The notes below the pieces were generated by a model. That model was given only the letters and a program-made list of their open reading frames with translations, had not been told where the DNA came from and did no database searches. DNA of 8,618 nt from DATLZM01 sp035559315 (GTDB lineage Bacteria; Actinomycetota; UBA4738; HRBIN12), in NCBI GenBank assembly GCA_035559315.1, contig DATMBJ010000091.1:1-8618 (forward strand), in the 5' to 3' direction. Positions 1 to 5,438 of this stretch are shown here, piece by piece (position 1 is the first letter of the stretch; every line of letters begins with the position of its first letter). A program made the translations under genes and the position numbers.

Positions 1-825
1 GATGCCGCGGAACTCCCAGTCCCCGCCGAGGGCGGTCGAGACGACCTCCTCGGACTCGGAGGGCTGGGCCCCCACGTCCTCGCGGATCGGGGTCGGGCCG
101 GCCACGATGCGGTTCGTGAGCGCGCCGAGGCCCTCGACCTCCACGGTCACGACGTCGCCCGGCTGGACCGGCCGGGAGTTGGCCGGGGTCCCCGAGAGGA
201 TCACGTCGCCGGGCAGGAGCGTGATCGTGCGGGCGATGTCGGCCACGAGGTAGCCCATCTCCCAGACCATCTCGTCGGTGGAGCCGTCCTGGCGGACCTC
301 GCCGTTCACGTAGGTCCGGATCCGCTTGCCGCGCCAGTCCCAGTCGTCCACGATCCCCGGCCCGAGCGGGCAGAGCGTGTCCGACCCCTTCACCCGGAGC
401 ATCGAGCCCGCGTCGGTGTCGCGGAAGTCGTGGAGCCCGAAGTCGTTCGCGATGGTGTAGCCGGCGATGTGCTCGTAGGCCTCCCGGATCGAGACGTTCC
501 GGGTGGGCTTCCCGATCACGATCGCGATCTCGCCCTCGTAGTTGAGGTACCGGCACCGCTCGGGGCGGACGACGGCGCCGCCGTGGGCGTTGAGCGAGGA
601 GACCGGCTTGTGGAAGTAGGTGGGAGCGGGCCCGAGCTTCGCGCCGAACTCCTCCACGCGGCTGCGGTAGTTCAGGTGGACGCAGACGATCTTCGTGGGC
701 TCGCACGGCGGGAGGTGGACGGCCTCCTCGGCCCGCACCCGCCGCCCGTCGCCCGCGACGAGCCACTCGCCGTCCCGCACCACCGGCGTGACGGCCCCCT
801 CCAGGAGGATCCTCCGCCGCTCCAT
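1..825 (-). CDS. Fumarylacetoacetate hydrolase (FAH) family protein, partial (C-terminus off the left edge)
   Basis: The minus-strand frame is open from the ATG at 825 to the window edge (275 codons, no stop), so the C-terminus is missing. The family (HpaG/YcgM/FAHD-like) comprises cytosolic Mg2+/Mn2+ enzymes that hydrolyse, isomerise or decarboxylate 2-oxo or 1,3-diketo acids. Visible are a short N-terminal segment (about 1-40), then the FAH fold with putative metal ligands E97 and E99 in NYEGE and D128 in NDFG, the KGSDTLCPLGP segment (146-156) and the family-typical LLPGDVILSGTP (203-214). The residues after about 245 are acidic and extend past the usual FAH end, so the protein may be longer than its paralogue at 1721-2506. 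The start is supported by GAGGAG at 831-836, five bases upstream. It is divergent from the ADC-family gene. The exact reaction cannot be read from sequence. Confidence 0.88.
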   Translation of the reverse strand, partial: MERRRILLEGAVTPVVRDGEWLVAGDGRRVRAEEAVHLPPCEPTKIVCVHLNYRSRVEEFGAKLGPAPTYFHKPVSSLNAHGGAVVRPERCRYLNYEGEIAIVIGKPTRNVSIREAYEHIAGYTIANDFGLHDFRDTDAGSMLRVKGSDTLCPLGPGIVDDWDWRGKRIRTYVNGEVRQDGSTDEMVWEMGYLVADIARTITLLPGDVILSGTPANSRPVQPGDVVTVEVEGLGALTNRIVAGPTPIREDVGAQPSESEEVVSTALGGDWEFRGI

Positions 826-830
826 CCCCG

Positions 831-836
831 CTCCTC
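831..836 (-). promoter_or_regulatory. Shine-Dalgarno of the partial FAH-family gene
   Basis: On the minus strand GAGGAG is followed by a five-base spacer and ATG at 825-823. This decides the start codon. It contrasts with the neighbouring ADC-family, second FAH-family and ecfT genes, which have no such site. Confidence 0.7.
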
Positions 837-856
837 GGTCTCCGGTACGCCCCCGG

Positions 857-862
857 TAGTAT
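857..862 (+). promoter_or_regulatory. Candidate -10 box (TAGTAT) for the ADC-family gene, leaderless
   Basis: TAGTAT matches TANNNT and lies seven bases before the GTG at 870, the spacing expected if transcription starts on the start codon itself. The ATG at 861 lies inside this box and would then not be transcribed. TA steps are rare in this DNA, so the match is informative, but the -35 region (about 834-840) has no clear hexamer. Confidence 0.45.
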
Positions 863-863
863 G
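858..863 (-). promoter_or_regulatory. Candidate -10 box (CATACT) for the leftward FAH-family gene
   Basis: Minus-strand CATACT fits the TANNNT-type -10 at four of six positions. It would start transcription near 850-851, giving a leader of about 26 bases that contains the GAGGAG site. It overlaps the rightward -10 box on the other strand, so the two divergent genes would share almost the same promoter DNA. No convincing -35 is visible. Confidence 0.35.
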
Positions 864-869
864 CGGGCC

Positions 870-1658
870 GTGGCCGAGCTCCGCGGGTTCATGGTCCCGC
901 GCTCGCCGGAGGGGCGGGCCTCGATCGTGCCGCCGCCGCCCTGGCACTACTCCGGCGACGTCCTCACGATCGAGTACCGGACCGACCCCGAGCGGGTGGC
1001 GGAGCTCCTGCCCGACCCCTTGGAGCCCGCCGAGGAGGACCCCGGGGCGGTGGCCGTGGTCTTCGCCGATTGGCAGAGCTGCTCCGACTCCTTCGAGGAG
1101 CTCCTCGACCCGGTCCGCTCCCAGTACAAGGAGTGCTTCTTCGTGGTCCGCTGCCGGTTCCGGGGCGTCACCTACTCCCGCTGCGTCTACATCTGGGTCG
1201 ACAAGGACTTCGCCCTGGCCCGGGGCTGGCACCAGGGCTACCCGAAGAAGCTCGGCTCGATCTGGATGACCCGCCCCGTCCAGGTCGGGAAGGCCGGACC
1301 CCGGCTCGGGCCCGGCGCCCGGTTCGGCGCGACGCTCTCGGCCAACGACCGCCGCCTGGTCGAGGCGCGGTTCGAGGTCACCGGGCCATCGGAGACGGCC
1401 GGGTTCGTGAACGCCCGCCCCATGCTCCACCACCGGTTCTTCCCGTCGATCGAGACCGGCGCGCCCGCGGCCCTCGACGAGGTCGTGACGATGCGGAGCG
1501 AGGATGTGGAGCTGGGGCCGGCCTGGACCGGGCGGGCCGAGCTCCGGTTGTTCGACGCCCCCACCGAGGAGCTCGCCCGGCTCGAGCCGCGGGAGATGAT
1601 CGCCGGCTACTGGCGGAGCGTGGGGGCGACCTTCCGTACCGGGACGCGCCTGGCCTGA
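870..1658 (+). CDS. Acetoacetate decarboxylase (ADC) family protein
   Basis: A 262-residue protein of the ADC fold (bacterial ADCs are about 240-270 residues). The key motif is GYPKK at residues 123-127. It matches the G(F/Y)PKK segment of Clostridium acetobutylicum ADC, whose first lysine (K115) forms the Schiff base with substrate and whose second (K116) lowers its pKa. The segment before it (IWVDKDFALARGWHQ) is also typical. Family members decarboxylate acetoacetate to acetone and CO2, but relatives with the same lysine pair are aldolase-dehydratases, so acetone production is not certain. The start is placed at GTG 870 because ATG 861 overlaps the likely -10 box; ATG 861 (265 residues) and ATG 891 are alternatives. 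The gene diverges from one FAH-family gene and precedes another, so a shared 2-oxo or 3-oxo acid pathway is plausible. Confidence 0.85.
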   Translation: MAELRGFMVPRSPEGRASIVPPPPWHYSGDVLTIEYRTDPERVAELLPDPLEPAEEDPGAVAVVFADWQSCSDSFEELLDPVRSQYKECFFVVRCRFRGVTYSRCVYIWVDKDFALARGWHQGYPKKLGSIWMTRPVQVGKAGPRLGPGARFGATLSANDRRLVEARFEVTGPSETAGFVNARPMLHHRFFPSIETGAPAALDEVVTMRSEDVELGPAWTGRAELRLFDAPTEELARLEPREMIAGYWRSVGATFRTGTRLA

Positions 1659-1663
1659 GGCCG

Positions 1664-1676
1664 GCGGGCCGCCCGC
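1664..1676 (+). other. Short GC hairpin after the ADC-family gene
   Basis: GCGGG, a three-base CCG loop, then CCCGC form a 5-bp stem six bases after the ADC-family stop codon. No T-run follows, so an intrinsic terminator cannot be claimed. It may end or slow transcription before the separate promoter of the next gene. Confidence 0.3.
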
Positions 1677-1704
1677 GGGGAGGCTCGGACCGGGGCGCGT
1701 GCGG

Positions 1705-1710
1705 TAGCCT
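1705..1710 (+). promoter_or_regulatory. Candidate -10 box (TAGCCT) for the FAH-gltX pair
   Basis: TAGCCT in the context CGGTAGCCT lies ten bases before the ATG at 1721, predicting a leader of about 2-4 bases or none. No Shine-Dalgarno is present between box and ATG. The same GTAGCCT string recurs at 5053-5059, and GTAGACT occurs at 6103-6109. Confidence 0.45.
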
Positions 1711-1720
1711 TCCGGCGCCG

Positions 1721-2506
1721 ATGCGACTCGTTCGCTTCACCGCCGACGGCCGGATCGCGACCGGCGTGCTCGAGCCGGACGGCCGGATCCGGGTGCTGCG
1801 GGGCACGTTCTTCGAGGATCCCGTCCCCACCGGGGAGGAGCTCGCCGTGGCCGGGGTCCGCCTGCTCGCGCCGGTGCTCCCCTCGAAGGTCGTGGCGGTG
1901 GGGAAGAACTACCCGGCCCACGCCCAGGAGTTCGGGGGCGAGGTGCCCGAGGAGCCCCTCGTGTTCCTCAAGCCGTCGACGTCGGTGATCGGCCCCGGCG
2001 ACCCCATCCCGCTCCCGCCGATCAGCCGGCGGGTCGACTACGAGGGCGAGCTGGCGGTGGTGATGGGCCGGGTGGCGAGGAACGTCCGGGCCGAGGACGC
2101 CGGGCGGTACGTGCTGGGCTACACCTGCGGGAACGACGTCACCCTCCGCGACCTCCAGAAGCGGGACGGGCAGTGGACCCGGGCGAAGGGGTTCGACGGC
2201 TCCTGCCCCCTCGGGCCCTGGATCGAGACCGAGCTCGACCCGAACGACCTCCTGGTCGAGACCCGGGTGAACGGCCAGGTCCGCCAGTCCGCCCGGACCT
2301 CCGAGATGGCCTTCGGCGTGGCCAGCCTGATCGAGTTCGTCACCGGGTTCATGACCCTCCTCCCCGGGGACGTGATCCTCACCGGGACCCCGGAGGGGGT
2401 GGGCCCGCTCGCCCCCGGCGACCGGGTGGAGGTCGAGGTCGAGGGGGTCGGGGTGCTCGAGAACCCCGTGGTCGGCGTGCCGGCCGCCGAGCCCGCCGCC
2501 CGATGA
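1721..2506 (+). CDS. FAH-family hydrolase (2-hydroxyhepta-2,4-diene-1,7-dioate isomerase-like), gltX-linked
   Basis: A complete 261-residue COG0179-type protein. The N-terminal 50 residues form a small beta domain; the catalytic fold starts at VVAVGKNYPAHAQEFG (57-72). Putative divalent-metal ligands are E108 and E110 in DYEGE and D139 in GNDVTLRDLQ. The RAKGFDGSCPLGPW block (154-167) and the LLPGDVILTGTP block (213-224) are family signatures. Annotations such as HHDD isomerase are usually inherited; characterised relatives include oxaloacetate decarboxylases and acylpyruvate hydrolases, so the substrate is open. Its stop overlaps the gltX start in ATGA, implying translational coupling. The same gene pair exists in M. 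tuberculosis (Rv2993c-Rv2992c), so this is a conserved actinobacterial neighbourhood rather than a catabolic cluster. The start follows a TAGCCT box and has no Shine-Dalgarno. Confidence 0.92.
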   Translation: MRLVRFTADGRIATGVLEPDGRIRVLRGTFFEDPVPTGEELAVAGVRLLAPVLPSKVVAVGKNYPAHAQEFGGEVPEEPLVFLKPSTSVIGPGDPIPLPPISRRVDYEGELAVVMGRVARNVRAEDAGRYVLGYTCGNDVTLRDLQKRDGQWTRAKGFDGSCPLGPWIETELDPNDLLVETRVNGQVRQSARTSEMAFGVASLIEFVTGFMTLLPGDVILTGTPEGVGPLAPGDRVEVEVEGVGVLENPVVGVPAAEPAAR

Positions 2507-3930
2507 CCGTCCGCACGCGGTTCGCGCCGGCGCCCTCCGGCTCGATCCACGTGGGGAACGCCCGGACGGCGCTGTTCAGCTGGCTCCACGCCCGGCGCCA
2601 CGGCGGCGCCTTCGTCCTGCGGATCGAAGACACCGACGTGAGCCGGGTGACCGAGGAGGCCGTCCGGGAGCTCATGGGGTCGCTCCGGTGGCTCGGCCTC
2701 GACTGGGACGAGGGGCCCGACGTGGGCGGCCCCCACGCGCCGTACCGCCAGTCGCAACGGCGGGAGATCTACCGGGAGCAGGTGGAGCGCCTCCTCGCCG
2801 CGGGGCACGCCTACCGCTGCTACTGCACCCCGGAGGAGCTCGAGGAGCGGAGGAAGCGCGCGCTCGAGCGGGGCGAACCGCCCGGCTACGACGGCCGCTG
2901 CCGCCGGCTCACCGACGCCGAGCGGCGGGCCTTCGAGGCCGAGGGGCGGCCGTGGGCGGTCCGCTTCGCGATGCCCGAGCGCGAGTGGGTGGTCCACGAC
3001 CTCGTGAAGGGCGAGGTCCGGTTCGCGCCGGGCTCGCTCCCGGACTTCGTCCTGGTCCGCTCGGACGGCTCGCCCACGTTCCTGCTGGCGGTCGCGGTGG
3101 ACGACCTGCTGATGGAGATCACCCACGTGATCCGGGGGGAGGACCTCCTGGCCTCGGCACCTCGCAACGCCGCCGTGATCGAGGCCCTCGGCGGGACGCC
3201 GCCCGCCTACGCCCACCTCCCGCTGATCGTGGGGCCGGACCGCCAGCCGCTCTCCAAGCGCCACGGGTCGACGTCCGTGGAGGCCTTCCGCGAGCAGGGG
3301 TTCCTCCCCGAGGCCCTCCTCAACTACCTGGCGCTGCTCGGGTGGTCGAAGGACGAGCACACGACGTTCCTCACCAAGGAGGAGCTCATCGCCTCCTTCG
3401 ACCTCTCCCGCGTCTCGCACAACCCCGCGGCGTTCGACGTGGAGAAGCTCGAGTGGATGAACAACCACTACATCCAGGGGCTGGACGACGACGAGCTCGC
3501 CGCGCGGTGCATGCACTTCATGACCCAGGCCGGGCTCCTGCCCGACCCCGCGGCGCTCCGGCGGGCCATGCCGCTCGTCCGGGAGCGGATGCGGCGCCTC
3601 ACGCAGGCCCCCGAGCTCCTGCGGTTCCTCTTCACCGACGACCTCGAGCCGAACGAGCCGGCCCGCGAGCTGATCCGGAAGGCCGGGCCGGACTACCTAC
3701 GGGAGGCGGCCGACGCGCTCGAGCGGCTGCCGTCGTGGACGGCGGCGGCGATCCAGACGGCACTGGACGACCTCGCGGCGCGGCACGGGCTCTCCCGGAC
3801 GAAGGCGTGGCAGCCGATCCGAGCCGCGGTGACCGGCTCGAACGTGTCGCCGCCGCTCCCGGAGTCGCTCGAGCTCCTCGGGCGGGAGCGGACGGTGGCG
3901 CGGCTCCGGGCGGCTGCGGGGTCGCTCTGA
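2503..3930 (+). CDS. gltX: Glutamate-tRNA ligase (GluRS)
   Basis: A 475-residue class I aminoacyl-tRNA synthetase, normal length for bacterial GluRS. It charges tRNA-Glu with glutamate in the cytosol; in bacteria with GatCAB it often also misacylates tRNA-Gln, which I cannot decide here. The HIGH motif is HVGN (16-19) within APAPSGSIHVGNART, RIEDTD is at 40-45, and the KMSKS-type loop is PLSKRHGS (249-256) with K252. C106-x-C108-x24-C133 matches the spacing of the E. coli GluRS zinc site, but the fourth ligand (a His two residues after the last Cys in E. coli) is Arg here. The C-terminal helical anticodon-binding region ends with KAWQPIRAAVTG and SPPLPESLELLGR, close to mycobacterial GluRS, and full length excludes GluQ-RS. 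The start overlaps the upstream stop (ATGA). It converges on galT. Confidence 0.97.
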   Translation: MTVRTRFAPAPSGSIHVGNARTALFSWLHARRHGGAFVLRIEDTDVSRVTEEAVRELMGSLRWLGLDWDEGPDVGGPHAPYRQSQRREIYREQVERLLAAGHAYRCYCTPEELEERRKRALERGEPPGYDGRCRRLTDAERRAFEAEGRPWAVRFAMPEREWVVHDLVKGEVRFAPGSLPDFVLVRSDGSPTFLLAVAVDDLLMEITHVIRGEDLLASAPRNAAVIEALGGTPPAYAHLPLIVGPDRQPLSKRHGSTSVEAFREQGFLPEALLNYLALLGWSKDEHTTFLTKEELIASFDLSRVSHNPAAFDVEKLEWMNNHYIQGLDDDELAARCMHFMTQAGLLPDPAALRRAMPLVRERMRRLTQAPELLRFLFTDDLEPNEPARELIRKAGPDYLREAADALERLPSWTAAAIQTALDDLAARHGLSRTKAWQPIRAAVTGSNVSPPLPESLELLGRERTVARLRAAAGSL

Positions 3931-3949
3931 GGAGGCTGGTCGAGCGACC
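3920..3949. other. Stem-loop across the gltX/galT convergent junction (possible bidirectional terminator)
   Basis: GGTCGCTC (3920-3927) and GAGCGACC (3942-3949) are perfect 8-bp inverted repeats around a 14-base loop containing the gltX stop; a G-T pair can extend the stem. The right arm touches the galT stop. There is no T-run on either strand, so termination would have to be non-canonical or Rho-dependent. The symmetry suits transcripts from both sides. Confidence 0.4.
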
Positions 3950-4959
3950 TATCGAGCCGCCGTCCGGACGCGGTCGAGGGACTCCCGCATCTGGGCCGCG
4001 GCGTCCTCGGGGGCCACGGTGTTGATGCTCATGCCCGAGCCCAGCTCGAACCCCGCGGCGGTCGACAGGCGGGGGAGGACCCGGAGGTGCCAGGTGAAGT
4101 GGGGCTGGTCTCGGTCGGCGGCCGGGCCCGACGCCACGACGATGTTGAAGTCGGGGTCGCCGGCCGCCCGGCGGAGGGCGCGGAGCACCTCCCGGAGGAG
4201 GCGGGCCAGGTCGGCCAGCTCGTCGTCGTCCACCCGCGCGAACGAGGAGCGGTGGCGGGCGGGGAGGATCCACGTCTCGTACGGCGCGCGGGACGCGAAC
4301 GGGGCGATCGAGACCATGGACCCGACCTCCGCGACCACCCGTTCCCCCTGGCGGACCTCGGCGTCGCGGAGGTCGTCGTACACGGAGCGCCCGGTGTCGT
4401 CGAAGTAGCGGAGCGCGACCGAGTGCCGCCGGAGATCCTCCGGCGCGTAGACCGGGATCGCCACCACCTGGGAGTGGGTGTGGACGAGCGAGGTGCCCGC
4501 GGTGATCCCGAAGTTCTTGAACAGGACCACGGAACGCGCCCAGGGCTCCCGCTCCAGCGCCCGGTAGCGGCCCCGCCACACCTCCAGGACGTCCTCGACC
4601 TCCTCGTCGGCCATCTCGTCGATCCGGGCGTCGTGGCGGGGGGACTCGATGATCACCTCGTGGGCCCCGATCCCGTCCATCCGACCGAACACCCCGTCCC
4701 CCGCGCGCCGCGGCTCGCCGTCGGGGGAGACGGCGGGGAAGAGGTTGGGGACGACCCGGATCCGCCAGCCGGCGCCGTTCGTCACCCGCATGATCTCGGG
4801 CGGCGTCCGCTCCTCGTTCCCGGGGCAGAAGGGGCAGGCGGGGTCCCGCGCGGGCAGCGGCTCCCGCTCGACCCGGAGGGGGTCGTGGGGCCGCGCCGCC
4901 CGGCGGGGGGCGATGATCACCCACTCCTTCGTGGTCGGATCCTGCCGGAGCTGCGACAT
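3949..4959 (-). CDS. galT: Galactose-1-phosphate uridylyltransferase
   Basis: A 336-residue GalT of the HIT-like fold, close to the E. coli length (348). It transfers UMP between UDP-glucose and galactose 1-phosphate in the Leloir pathway. The N-terminus (SQLRQDPTTKEWVIIAPRRA) is the classic family start and sets the start codon. Likely zinc ligands are C42 and C45 (CPFC), H100 (GAHEV) and H160; the nucleophile that forms the uridylyl-His intermediate is H162 and Q164 follows, in LVHTHSQ. E. coli has HPH there; HTH with Ser before Gln marks a divergent subgroup, so other nucleotidyl acceptors are possible. The second HIT-like repeat carries H287 and H291 (PHFTWHLRVLPR). No other galactose gene is in the window. 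A TACCCT box lies nine bases upstream of the ATG and no Shine-Dalgarno is seen. Confidence 0.9.
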   Translation of the reverse strand: MSQLRQDPTTKEWVIIAPRRAARPHDPLRVEREPLPARDPACPFCPGNEERTPPEIMRVTNGAGWRIRVVPNLFPAVSPDGEPRRAGDGVFGRMDGIGAHEVIIESPRHDARIDEMADEEVEDVLEVWRGRYRALEREPWARSVVLFKNFGITAGTSLVHTHSQVVAIPVYAPEDLRRHSVALRYFDDTGRSVYDDLRDAEVRQGERVVAEVGSMVSIAPFASRAPYETWILPARHRSSFARVDDDELADLARLLREVLRALRRAAGDPDFNIVVASGPAADRDQPHFTWHLRVLPRLSTAAGFELGSGMSINTVAPEDAAAQMRESLDRVRTAAR

Positions 4960-4968
4960 GTTCCGTGT

Positions 4969-4974
4969 AGGGTA
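4969..4974 (-). promoter_or_regulatory. Candidate -10 box (TACCCT) for galT
   Basis: Minus-strand TACCCT ends nine bases before the galT ATG, predicting a leader of at most about three bases. At 17-bp spacing the -35 position reads ACGAAA, a poor match. It lies in the lower-GC part of the galT-ECF intergenic region, as a promoter would. Confidence 0.4.
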
Positions 4975-4997
4975 TCGGCCCGCGCCGACGCTTTCGT

Positions 4998-5017
4998 GAG
5001 TTTCGCCTTCGGAACTC
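4998..5017. repeat. 20-bp imperfect inverted repeat between divergent galT and ECF promoters
   Basis: GAGTTTCG, CCTT, CGGAACTC: eight paired positions (one a T-G pair) around a four-base centre. It lies immediately upstream of the galT -35 position and about 35 bp before the rightward -10 box. A site placed between two divergent promoters suggests an operator for a dimeric repressor or activator, though a cruciform or RNA hairpin cannot be excluded. Confidence 0.4.
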
Positions 5018-5053
5018 GAGGCGCGCTCATCCGCAGGTTGTACCCTCGATACG

Positions 5054-5059
5054 TAGCCT
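5054..5059 (+). promoter_or_regulatory. Candidate -10 box (TAGCCT) for the ECF transporter operon
   Basis: The string GTAGCCT is identical to that before the FAH-gltX pair. Transcription would start near 5065-5067 and leave a leader of about 370 bases before the S-component ATG. An ATG at 5065 sits at leaderless spacing, but its frame yields only Arg/Pro/Gly-rich low-complexity protein, so I read it as non-coding. Confidence 0.4.
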
Positions 5060-5438
5060 GATGCATGCCGCCGCGGGGATCCGGGCGGAGCATCGGGGCA
5101 CGGCCGGGGCGCCGTCCGGCGGCCGGGGACTCCCTGGGCCGAGGCAGGGTGCGAGCCCCGGAAGGCCCGGTGGGACCGGCCGCAGCCCGACGGCGCCCCG
5201 CGCCGTCCAACCTCGGGCTGGAGCGGCCAGCCGGCGTCGGCCTTCGGCCCCACCGCCGTGGCTGCGATCTTCGACCGCCGTCCGCCGATCCCGCCCCGCC
5301 CCGAGCCGCGGGCCGCGTCCGCGCGCGCTCCGACGCCCGCGCCGGGGATGGGCACGGGCGACGGCTCGGGTTCGAAACCGGGGCGATGAGGTGCGATGCT
5401 ACGGGCGGTCGGATGGAAGCGGGGGCTGGAGGTCGACC
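5060..5438 (+). promoter_or_regulatory. Long GC-rich, hairpin-dense 5' leader of the ECF operon (no gene seen)
   Basis: No frame here gives a protein-like sequence; all are Arg/Pro/Gly/Ala-rich. Self-complementary segments are frequent: a perfect 7-bp stem at 5189-5207 (GACGGCG, loop CCCCG, CGCCGTC), CCGGT-GGG-ACCGG at 5167-5179, GGCC-TTC-GGCC at 5239-5249, CCAC-CGCC-GTGG at 5250-5261 and GGTT-CGA-AACC at 5369-5379. The string GGTGCGA occurs at 5148-5154 and 5390-5396. Vitamin ECF operons are often preceded by riboswitches, and some pieces recall FMN or cobalamin aptamers, but the conserved cores are absent. High GC makes chance stems common, so a structured regulatory leader is only a hypothesis. 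Confidence 0.35.
5428..5433 (+). promoter_or_regulatory. Strong Shine-Dalgarno (GGAGGT) of the S component
   Basis: GGAGGT is followed by a five-base spacer and the ATG at 5439, fixing the start of the S component and rejecting the in-frame upstream ATG at 5061. The site overlaps the 8-bp palindrome GGTCGACC (5431-5438) that directly abuts the start codon, so a leader structure could hide it. Confidence 0.75.

Noticed and set aside
2119..3516. Long open frame on the minus strand opposite gltX (and similar ones at 672-1433, 5975-6928 and 6859-8556)
   Set aside because: These arise from scarce stop codons in GC-rich DNA and lie antisense to genes with clear family motifs; their products are His/Arg/Gly/Pro-rich without domains.
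3931..3948. Intrinsic terminator between gltX and galT
   Set aside because: A stem exists but no T-run follows on either strand, so it is listed as a stem-loop rather than a terminator.
5156..5168. SRP RNA apical loop (CCGGAAGG)
   Set aside because: Only the GGAA tetraloop string matches; the conserved asymmetric loop and AGCAG segment are missing and no long helix surrounds it.
5158..5195. Cobalamin riboswitch core (GGAA...CGGTG..A..CCG..GC.GCCCG)
   Set aside because: The hairpin is two bases too short (CCGGT-GGG-ACCGG), CNACTGT is not present, and no AGYCAGGAGACCTGCC-like 3' block follows.
5364..5386. tRNA T-arm-like GGGTTCGAAACC
   Set aside because: The stem has a mismatch, no acceptor, anticodon or D arm can be paired around it on either strand, and no CCA follows.
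5143..5419. FMN (RFN) riboswitch upstream of the S component
   Set aside because: GGCAGGGTG...CCC, AGCCCG, GGTGCGAT and GTCGGATGGAAG appear in the right order, but the nearly invariant ACCGGCGGU and GCCGACGGU...AGUCCGGAUG cores are not there and spacing is about twice normal. Kept only as a hypothesis in the findings.
5061..5438. N-terminal extension of the S component from ATG 5061, or a separate protein from ATG 5065
   Set aside because: The translation is Arg/Pro/Gly-rich low-complexity with no fold, and a strong Shine-Dalgarno at 5428-5433 points to ATG 5439.
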